From Spirochaetaceae bacterium (GTDB lineage: Bacteria > Spirochaetota > Spirochaetia > DSM-2461), in the NCBI GenBank assembly GCA_016342385.1, contig JAEINM010000283.1, positions 1 through 5,716 of the forward strand: a DNA stretch of 5,716 nucleotides, written 5' to 3'. The translations under genes and the position numbers were made by a program. The notes under the pieces are model-generated. The model saw nothing but the letters and a program-made list of their open reading frames with translations, made no database searches and had not been told where the DNA came from. Positions 1-4,530 of this stretch are shown one piece after another (position 1 is the first letter of the stretch; each line of letters opens with the position of its first letter).

Positions 1-7
1 CTTTACA

Positions 8-37
8 TTGATATTATTGAAGTTCAATATTCATAAT
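8..37 (+). promoter_or_regulatory. Predicted sigma-70-type promoter of the carbonic anhydrase gene
   Basis: TTGATA at 8-13 (5 of 6 to the -35 consensus) lies 18 bases before CATAAT at 32-37 (5 of 6 to the -10 consensus). Transcription would begin near 44, giving a leader of about 50 bases before the ATG at 95. This also argues against the longer reading frame that opens with TTG at 8, because that codon is inside the -35 element. The assignment rests on pattern matching only. Confidence 0.5.
15..29. promoter_or_regulatory. Perfect 7+7 inverted repeat inside the promoter spacer, possible operator
   Basis: TATTGAA, one central G, then TTCAATA: both arms match perfectly. The repeat lies entirely between the predicted -35 and -10 elements of the carbonic anhydrase promoter. 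A protein bound there could block or realign polymerase. The symmetry is directly visible; the operator role is inferred, and short AT-rich palindromes do occur by chance. Confidence 0.3.
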
Positions 38-80
38 AAGAAAATCGGTACACCATGTCTTTTAGGAAAATTTCGATCTC

Positions 81-85
81 AGGAG
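81..85 (+). promoter_or_regulatory. Ribosome binding site that sets the carbonic anhydrase start
   Basis: AGGAG lies 9 bases before the ATG at 95. It supports that ATG over the in-frame TTG at 8, which would add 29 residues with no family resemblance. Confidence 0.7.
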
Positions 86-94
86 TCGGGGCAA

Positions 95-718
95 ATGAAA
101 AAGCTACTTGAAGGTACAGTTCATTTTAAAAAAAGTGATTTTGAAGACCATCGCGAATTGTTTAGTTCTCTTGGTAAGAAACAAAATCCCCACACATTGT
201 TTATAACCTGTTCCGATTCCCGTCTGGTTCCCAGTATGATTACCCAGACACTACCGGGAGAATTATTTATTGTCCGCAATGTGGCCAATCTTGTTCCTCC
301 ATACCGGATTGCCGATGAATTTCTCTCTACAACTGCAGCTATTGAATATGCTGTACAGGTTCTGAAGGTTTCAAATATTATTGTATGTGGACACAGCAAC
401 TGCGGAGGATGTGCTCTACTGAATCACGAAGATCCCGATTCTCTCCCTATTCCCAATACACGGAAGTGGATGGAACTTGCGGCCCCGGTCAGGGATCTGG
501 TCAATCAGACTTTGAAAGAGAATGACCCTTCTGCCAGGATATGGCTAACCGAACAGATAAATGTCCTGGAGCAGATGAAACATCTTCTCACTTATCCCTA
601 TATCTCAGAAGGGTACAAGAACGGGACATTGAGTATTCTCGGGTGGCACTACATTATCAATAGCGGTGAAATTTTCCAGTACAATAAGGAAATTCAGGAA
701 TTTGAGCTGCTGAATTAG
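95..718 (+). CDS. Beta-class carbonic anhydrase
   Basis: This 207-residue protein should be a cytoplasmic zinc enzyme that interconverts CO2 and bicarbonate, supplying bicarbonate for carboxylation and pH balance. The beta-class signature is complete: CSDSR at residues 39-43 gives zinc ligand Cys39 and the Asp41/Arg43 pair, and HSNCGGC at 100-106 gives ligands His100 and Cys103. The stretch IVRNVANLVPPY (59-70) matches the conserved RNxxNxVPPY region of the plant and cyanobacterial branch of the family. A conserved GWHY motif follows near the C-terminus. Length is normal for the family. The ATG at 95 is chosen because AGGAG precedes it by 9 bases and a promoter lies at 8-37. The neighbouring channel gene is convergent, so this is probably a single-gene transcript. 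No secretion signal is seen. The family call is firm; the physiological role is inferred. Confidence 0.95.
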   Translation: MKKLLEGTVHFKKSDFEDHRELFSSLGKKQNPHTLFITCSDSRLVPSMITQTLPGELFIVRNVANLVPPYRIADEFLSTTAAIEYAVQVLKVSNIIVCGHSNCGGCALLNHEDPDSLPIPNTRKWMELAAPVRDLVNQTLKENDPSARIWLTEQINVLEQMKHLLTYPYISEGYKNGTLSILGWHYIINSGEIFQYNKEIQEFELLN

Positions 719-740
719 ATGATTATATTGATCCCCTAGC

Positions 741-1280
741 TTAGTTTTCTTCTGTTTCAGATTGGATTTTGTTCCCTTCTTTAGAGATCACAGTAATAGG
801 ATCAGTGAATAGTTTTGAATTGGGAATCAGGATTTTATCCCCAAGAGAATCGAGTTCCGTATAACGGAGATCAATGGTTACGACAAGACCTTCAAAACCG
901 GTAATTTTGATATAATGACCTAATTCAAAAGGCCTGTACATAAGGATTAAAACGCCTGAAAGAATATTGGATATTGTATCTTTTAAAGCAAAACCGAGAG
1001 CAAATCCTGTTAATCCCAGACTGGTGACAATAGCAGAAACATTTATTCCCACTGTGCCTAAAGCTGTAACAAGACCGAAAATTATAATTGTGACCCTTAC
1101 GGTTTTGGTGAAAAGGTGGATGAGGTTGCCATTGACTTTTAATCGCTTCGCCGCTGAGGATGTAATCTTCCCCACTATTTTTGACAATATAAAAAAAACC
1201 ATAAAAATAACTAATGACATTAGTATTTCAGGTCCTTTTTGAATAACCCTATCAGATAGTAAGGTGTAGATTTCATTCAT
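741..1280 (-). CDS. Short MscS-family mechanosensitive ion channel
   Basis: This 179-residue inner-membrane protein is predicted to open under membrane tension and release solutes during hypo-osmotic shock. Two hydrophobic helices lie near residues 18-36 and 61-79, followed by the pore helix at about 82-108. That helix has the Gly/Ala-rich pattern TSLGLTGFALGFALKD and then ISNILSGVLILMYRPF, both typical of MscS TM3 and the junction to the beta domain. A compact beta domain follows (about 122-165, with ILIPNSKL near 150-157). The protein then ends in a charged tail, without the C-terminal alpha/beta domain that completes the vestibule in the roughly 286-residue E. coli MscS. The ATG at 1280 is preferred because AGGAG stands 8 bases before it; a TTG at 1304 and an ATG at 1286 fit the site worse. 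Short MscS homologues are known, so decay is not implied. Confidence 0.9.
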   Translation of the reverse strand: MNEIYTLLSDRVIQKGPEILMSLVIFMVFFILSKIVGKITSSAAKRLKVNGNLIHLFTKTVRVTIIIFGLVTALGTVGINVSAIVTSLGLTGFALGFALKDTISNILSGVLILMYRPFELGHYIKITGFEGLVVTIDLRYTELDSLGDKILIPNSKLFTDPITVISKEGNKIQSETEEN

Positions 1281-1288
1281 GTTCATAA

Positions 1289-1293
1289 CTCCT
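1289..1293 (-). promoter_or_regulatory. Ribosome binding site of the MscS-family gene
   Basis: AGGAG on the minus strand lies 8 bases before the ATG at 1280 and only 2 bases before the in-frame ATG at 1286. The spacing favours the start at 1280 and puts the TTG at 1304 upstream of the site. Confidence 0.65.
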
Positions 1294-1325
1294 GTGGACT
1301 CCAAATAAAGAACTAAACCCGGTAA

Positions 1326-1341
1326 AGAACAGATCTGTTCT
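1326..1341. promoter_or_regulatory. 16-base perfect palindrome upstream of the MscS-family gene, possible operator
   Basis: AGAACAGATCTGTTCT is self-complementary over all 16 bases. It sits 45 bases upstream of the channel start, in the region where its promoter or leader should be. A further GAACA half-site occurs at 1361-1365. No U-run follows on either strand, so a binding site for a dimeric regulator is more likely than a terminator. No clear promoter could be placed around it. The regulator is unknown. Confidence 0.35.
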
Positions 1342-1388
1342 GGTATATTGGGGGTTATGCGAACAATACCCTTTCAACAGGACTTAAT

Positions 1389-1445
1389 CCAGACTGTTAA
1401 TAATCTCTCTCAATAAGTGGTAAGAGAAATATACTAAAAGTCTGG
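1389..1445. repeat. Nested inverted repeat in the gap between the membrane-protein gene and mscS-like gene
   Basis: CCAGACT at 1389-1395 and AGTCTGG at 1439-1445 are perfect inverted copies 43 bases apart. Within them, TCTCT at 1406-1410 and AGAGA at 1423-1427 form a second, shorter inverted pair. Together they could fold into a two-level stem in RNA from either strand, or mark paired protein sites. The region is just past the stop of the minus-strand membrane-protein gene (stop at 1478), so it would be in that gene's 3' untranslated RNA. No U-run follows, so it is not a standard terminator. Confidence 0.3.
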
Positions 1446-1477
1446 CGCAATAGATGAGTGTATTAAGGCTAAGTTAT

Positions 1478-2173
1478 TCAGGCCCTGGATAAGCGGTAGA
1501 TTTTTGATCCGAAAATAAAGCAGAAAATAATGAGAGAAAAAAAGCTTATTGCACCAAAAGAAGACTCGGGATCTACCATTTGTAAGATTCCTGCTATAAA
1601 ACCGATAATCCCAAGTATTAGGCTCATCAAAGAAAAACTTCTACCAAAAGCAGGCGTTTTAAACATAGCTATTCCCTGTAAAATAAAGCCTATGGGCACA
1701 ATGAAGAATCCCACATAAAGCATAGCATCAAAAACGGCCCAAATTGCCTGCCATAAAATGACAATAGTGTCCTGATCCTGCGCACTTGTTCCCAGAGTCT
1801 GGAATAGAATAGATAGCTGATAATGAGCAACATGTGGTGTTGCGGAGATTGCCATGGAAGTCAGACCAATAACACTCAGTAAACTTCCCAAAAGAGAAGG
1901 AGCCATGTTTGTGTTTTTAAGGGCCCTATATAAAGCAATAAAGAGAGGAAGTCCAAAAATCAGGGCTGTCAGATATATTAAATTCTCTACTATTCGGGCG
2001 GCTGCAATATCAGGAAATCTCGTAACCCATTCTTCCAGGCTGGAAGGATCTGCGGGGATAAAGATAATTACATAGGCAAAAACTGCTATAAATAAAAAAC
2101 CGCTGAGTATTCCGGAAAGGCCACCCCACCGCAAAAGACTCTTTTCCTGTTCAATTTTGTGTAAATTTGTCAT
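1478..2173 (-). CDS. Six-helix integral membrane protein of unknown function (DUF4386-like)
   Basis: This 231-residue protein has a short polar N-terminus (MTNLHKIEQEKSLLRWGG) and about six hydrophobic helices, near residues 17-39, 63-83, 91-112, 137-170 (long, possibly two), 178-199 and 207-227. It ends in a basic KIYRLSRA tail expected on the cytoplasmic side. The loop after the first helix contains EEWVTRFPDIAAARIVEN, which reads like a conserved family segment rather than random linker. No catalytic or transport motif is recognised. The pattern recalls small multi-pass bacterial proteins annotated as DUF4386 or simply hypothetical; that resemblance is from memory and not tested. The ATG is supported by AGGAG 7 bases upstream and a promoter at 2238-2266, so the gene is probably transcribed alone. 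It runs towards the MscS-family gene on the same strand, 197 bases away. Confidence 0.8.
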   Translation of the reverse strand: MTNLHKIEQEKSLLRWGGLSGILSGFLFIAVFAYVIIFIPADPSSLEEWVTRFPDIAAARIVENLIYLTALIFGLPLFIALYRALKNTNMAPSLLGSLLSVIGLTSMAISATPHVAHYQLSILFQTLGTSAQDQDTIVILWQAIWAVFDAMLYVGFFIVPIGFILQGIAMFKTPAFGRSFSLMSLILGIIGFIAGILQMVDPESSFGAISFFSLIIFCFIFGSKIYRLSRA

Positions 2174-2180
2174 AAATTAA

Positions 2181-2185
2181 CTCCT
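2181..2185 (-). promoter_or_regulatory. Ribosome binding site of the six-helix membrane protein gene
   Basis: AGGAG on the minus strand stands 7 bases before the ATG at 2173, an ideal spacing, and fixes that start. Confidence 0.7.
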
Positions 2186-2237
2186 AAATAATTAAAAATA
2201 TGGTAGAGAACATGTTTTTTCCAGTCTCTGAATCTCC

Positions 2238-2266
2238 ATTATATGGTAAAAAAATAACTATCTGAA
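2238..2266 (-). promoter_or_regulatory. Predicted sigma-70-type promoter of the six-helix membrane protein gene
   Basis: On the minus strand, TTCAGA (2266-2261, 4 of 6 to consensus) is followed after 17 bases by a perfect TATAAT (2243-2238). Transcription would start near 2231, leaving a leader of about 57 bases before the ATG at 2173. The promoter lies downstream of the stop of the Cys-cluster gene, so the two minus-strand genes are probably separately expressed. Confidence 0.5.
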
Positions 2267-2335
2267 ATTATTCCCCTAAATGGTCAATTATGTATATTGA
2301 GTGGTTTCATATTTATTTTGAATGGAATCTTTCCC

Positions 2336-3412
2336 TTAAGAAGCAGCCCGATTAGGACTTTTTGATTTAAGAGCTTTGAGAATAATTGAGCTGGAAGGAA
2401 TTTTCCGGACTCTGTCAGAGGAATCAAAAACTGTTAAATCTATAAGAGTTTTCAGATCAGACCTTTGCAGGATTATCCACTGTTCCCCGGTTTCTGAGAA
2501 AGGTCTTTGTTCCAGAAATATTTGGTCAAAGCTGTATGCCCCATCTTTATGTTTGATTGTCCGGTAGTATTCCTGTCTGATATTGTTAAATCGTGATAGG
2601 TTCAGCTCTGTACTGACCATAAATGCCCAGCATGAATCGCTTATAGCAAGATAAATTCCCGGAAACCCAAGCCTGAATGATAACAATTCAAAGTGTTTTC
2701 TATTCGCAGGGCGGTTATATGGGGGGAAAAACAGAAGCTGATTCACCCGGCTCTTTTTAAAGGAAAGGGTATTTGATGTAAAGGGTTTAAAAGACTCGGG
2801 ATTTATATCAATCATATTCTGCCGATAATCATATGCCCTGTTGCAGAGTTCATTCCAGTCTATTTCTGAATTAAAGTTTTTCTCAATTAGTTTATACCTC
2901 TTTTCATACCATATAATCATTTCAGTATTGAAGCGTATCATTGTAGTATATCTTTCGGTGCTGAAGGCCTCTACATACCAGCAGGTATGAGCATTATAGG
3001 ATTTACATATAACACTCTGATGTGATTCTTGATGAATTGTACATAGACCTTCCCCTTTACCCAGATAGCGGCAGTCTCTTTCGAGATAAAAAGTCCATTC
3101 CCCTGTTTTTTTTAGAACAGGAAAGACGCCATTGTAACAGGAGCTTAGAATGAGATTGATAAAATCGCTATGCCTATTGAGCCTCAGCGGGGTAAGAGGC
3201 AGATTGCCACAGCAATAGGTTTCAGGACATTGTGAACAGGGTGTATCAACCCAAAGGTCCTGTCTTATTTCAAGTTTATCTGGAAAATCTATTTTTTTAC
3301 TCAATAACGTTTTTCTCCGATCAAGGTTGATATACTCTGAAATAGAACTTCTGTATAGTAGTGGTACGACACAATTCCAATTTGATAGTAAACTTTTCAG
3401 CTGGAAAGTCAT
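2336..3412 (-). CDS. YkgJ-like cysteine-cluster (CxxCxxCC family) protein, function unknown
   Basis: From the ATG at 3412 the protein has 358 residues. Residues 59-68 read CSQCPETYCC, and further cysteines follow at 114, 124, 136 and 144 in the context RDCRYLG, LCTIH and VICKSY. This C-x2-C-x4-CC, then C, C, C order is the pattern of the YkgJ / putative zinc- or iron-chelating family (also related to the flagellin N-methylase FliB), so a metal or Fe-S site is likely. The family function is not established. About 200 residues follow the cluster with no domain I recognise. There is no signal peptide or membrane helix. The start is uncertain: the frame also opens with TTG at 3460 (374 residues, in-frame stop just upstream), and neither start has a Shine-Dalgarno match. 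ATG is preferred on codon grounds only. The gene is divergent from the pseudouridine synthase gene. Confidence 0.75.
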   Translation of the reverse strand: MTFQLKSLLSNWNCVVPLLYRSSISEYINLDRRKTLLSKKIDFPDKLEIRQDLWVDTPCSQCPETYCCGNLPLTPLRLNRHSDFINLILSSCYNGVFPVLKKTGEWTFYLERDCRYLGKGEGLCTIHQESHQSVICKSYNAHTCWYVEAFSTERYTTMIRFNTEMIIWYEKRYKLIEKNFNSEIDWNELCNRAYDYRQNMIDINPESFKPFTSNTLSFKKSRVNQLLFFPPYNRPANRKHFELLSFRLGFPGIYLAISDSCWAFMVSTELNLSRFNNIRQEYYRTIKHKDGAYSFDQIFLEQRPFSETGEQWIILQRSDLKTLIDLTVFDSSDRVRKIPSSSIILKALKSKSPNRAAS

Positions 3413-3469
3413 AAGGGGAATTATTATATCTTCAGAGACAAGGTCTTTGAGCCATATCAAGTATTAATC

Positions 3470-3474
3470 AGGAG
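3470..3474 (+). promoter_or_regulatory. Ribosome binding site of the pseudouridine synthase gene, with long spacing
   Basis: AGGAG lies 12 bases before the TTG at 3487, longer than the usual 5 to 9. An in-frame TAA at 3484-3486 directly precedes the TTG, so no earlier start is possible in this frame, and no better downstream start is near. Confidence 0.5.
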
Positions 3475-3486
3475 ATTTTAAGCTAA

Positions 3487-4434
3487 TTGGATAGAAAACG
3501 GGAAATAATAATTCAGGCTCAGGAAGATGGTCTGGTTTTACTGCCCTGGATAGCAGCCAGGTATACATATCATCCCCCGGAAAAGTGGGAACGGTATATA
3601 AACGAAGACAGAATCAGGATTAATAATGCTACAGTAGTTCCCGAGACGATACTCAGCCGCGGAGACATTATCACATACTATCCCGAACCTGTGGTCGAGC
3701 CCCCTATCAATAGAGAATTTACAGTCGTATATGAGGACAATGATCTTCTAGTCATAAATAAACCCTCTGATCTCCCCTGCCATCCGGGAGGAGTTTATTT
3801 CGAAAATACACTGTGGTACATACTCAAGGAGAAGTACGAATATCTCTCTCTGGTCAATCGACTGGATAGAGAGACTTCAGGCACGATGCTGATCGCCAAG
3901 AATAAAGCGAGTGCATCATTTTATTTTAATAAAATGAGAGAGCGTGAAATCGAAAAGGAGTATCTGGTTTTAGTTCATGGGCTTTTCAATCATGATATTG
4001 ATGCCAGAGGATGGTTGGTAAAAGACAGTAACAGTATAATCAGAAAAAAGAGGAAATTCCTACTCGATCTTAATGCCTTGCCGGAGGACCAGGGAGACGA
4101 ACCGGATCGGGAGTTTTCTCATTCGTCCTTTACAGCTATTACATCCGACGAGAACTATTCCTTATTAAAATGCAGAATTTTTACAGGCCGAACACATCAG
4201 ATAAGAGCTACAATCTGTTCTTTGGGATATCCTGTTGTGGGAGATAAAATTTATGGTCTCGATGACAGTTATTTCTTTAAATTTATAAATGATACATTAA
4301 CAGTAGATGAAAAGGCTAAGCTTGTGATCAGTAATCAGGCTTTACACAGTTATAAAACGAGAACCCCCATGCTGAGTGGAGATTGGCAGTTATTCACTTC
4401 ACCCCCGCCGGATAACTGGCCCATTCATTTTTAG
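3487..4434 (+). CDS. RluA-family RNA pseudouridine synthase with N-terminal S4-like region
   Basis: This 315-residue enzyme should convert specific uridines in rRNA or tRNA to pseudouridine. Residues about 15-70 form an S4-like RNA-binding region (WERYINEDRIRIN, then LSRGDIITYYPEPVVEPP). The catalytic domain begins at VVYEDNDLLVINKPSDLPCHP (80-100). The catalytic aspartate is Asp127 in NRLDRETSG, and TGRTHQIR (233-240) is the second family signature, followed by GYPVVGDKIYG. Length fits the family. The usual HRLD is NRLD here. A subfamily-like insert, KDSNSIIRKKRKFLLD and an acidic segment, spans roughly residues 180-215. The start is TTG at 3487, limited by an immediately upstream in-frame stop and served by AGGAG 12 bases before it. 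The exact target uridine, and therefore the RluA, RluC or RluD name, cannot be read from the sequence. The next gene on this strand has its own promoter. Confidence 0.93.
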   Translation: MDRKREIIIQAQEDGLVLLPWIAARYTYHPPEKWERYINEDRIRINNATVVPETILSRGDIITYYPEPVVEPPINREFTVVYEDNDLLVINKPSDLPCHPGGVYFENTLWYILKEKYEYLSLVNRLDRETSGTMLIAKNKASASFYFNKMREREIEKEYLVLVHGLFNHDIDARGWLVKDSNSIIRKKRKFLLDLNALPEDQGDEPDREFSHSSFTAITSDENYSLLKCRIFTGRTHQIRATICSLGYPVVGDKIYGLDDSYFFKFINDTLTVDEKAKLVISNQALHSYKTRTPMLSGDWQLFTSPPPDNWPIHF

Positions 4435-4479
4435 AATTGCATTCTCTCAGCTTTCGAACCCTTTAGGACAAATCATGGT

Positions 4480-4509
4480 TTGATCTTATGTATAGAAACA
4501 TATTATAGT
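4480..4509 (+). promoter_or_regulatory. Predicted sigma-70-type promoter of the DAHP synthase gene
   Basis: TTGATC at 4480-4485 (4 of 6) is followed after 18 bases by TATAGT at 4504-4509 (5 of 6). Transcription would begin near 4515-4517, leaving a short leader with AGAGGA before the TTG at 4531. No attenuator-like leader peptide or stem is visible, so control by aromatic amino acids, if any, would act at a repressor or on the enzyme itself. The placement also argues against the in-frame TTG at 4480, which overlaps the -35 element. Confidence 0.45.
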
Positions 4510-4518
4510 GAGAGTATT

Positions 4519-4524
4519 AGAGGA
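4519..4524 (+). promoter_or_regulatory. Ribosome binding site that sets the DAHP synthase start
   Basis: AGAGGA lies 6 bases before the TTG at 4531. It supports this codon over the TTG at 4480, which has no comparable site and would add 17 residues not seen at this position in E. coli AroG. Confidence 0.6.
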
Positions 4525-4530
4525 TGTGTT

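Noticed and set aside
8..94. N-terminal extension of the carbonic anhydrase from TTG at 8
   Set aside because: The TTG is inside the predicted -35 element, the added 29 residues resemble nothing in the family, and AGGAG marks the ATG at 95.
121..399. Minus-strand open frame opposite the carbonic anhydrase
   Set aside because: It mirrors a confidently identified gene in another frame and its translation has no domain-like features.
967..1242. Plus-strand open frame opposite the MscS-family gene
   Set aside because: It is a shadow of the conserved channel helices on the other strand, with no ribosome binding site.
1281..1304. Longer MscS-family start at TTG 1304 or ATG 1286
   Set aside because: The only good ribosome binding site (1289-1293) lies downstream of the TTG and too close to ATG 1286; it fits ATG 1280.
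1326..1341. LexA/SOS box or rho-independent terminator
   Set aside because: The GAAC/GTTC ends are 6 bases apart and not the 4 of the Gram-positive LexA box, and the neighbouring gene is not an SOS gene. There is no U-run after the palindrome on either strand.
1305..1477. RNA gene or riboswitch in the longest intergenic region
   Set aside because: No tRNA-like or recognised riboswitch core was seen; only the palindrome and nested repeat listed separately can be supported.
1530..2075. Two small plus-strand open frames opposite the six-helix membrane protein gene
   Set aside because: Both are shadows of hydrophobic codons in the real minus-strand gene, and neither has a start signal.
2376..2567. 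Short plus-strand open frame opposite the C-terminal end of the Cys-cluster gene
   Set aside because: Shadow frame with no ribosome binding site and no recognisable protein features.
4435..4479. Terminator after the pseudouridine synthase gene
   Set aside because: Only a 4-base AACC/GGTT pair was found, with no stable stem and no adequate U-run.
4480..4530. Extended N-terminus of DAHP synthase from TTG at 4480
   Set aside because: The extra 17 residues overlap the predicted promoter, have no ribosome binding site, and would make the protein longer than AroG; TTG 4531 gives exactly 350 residues.
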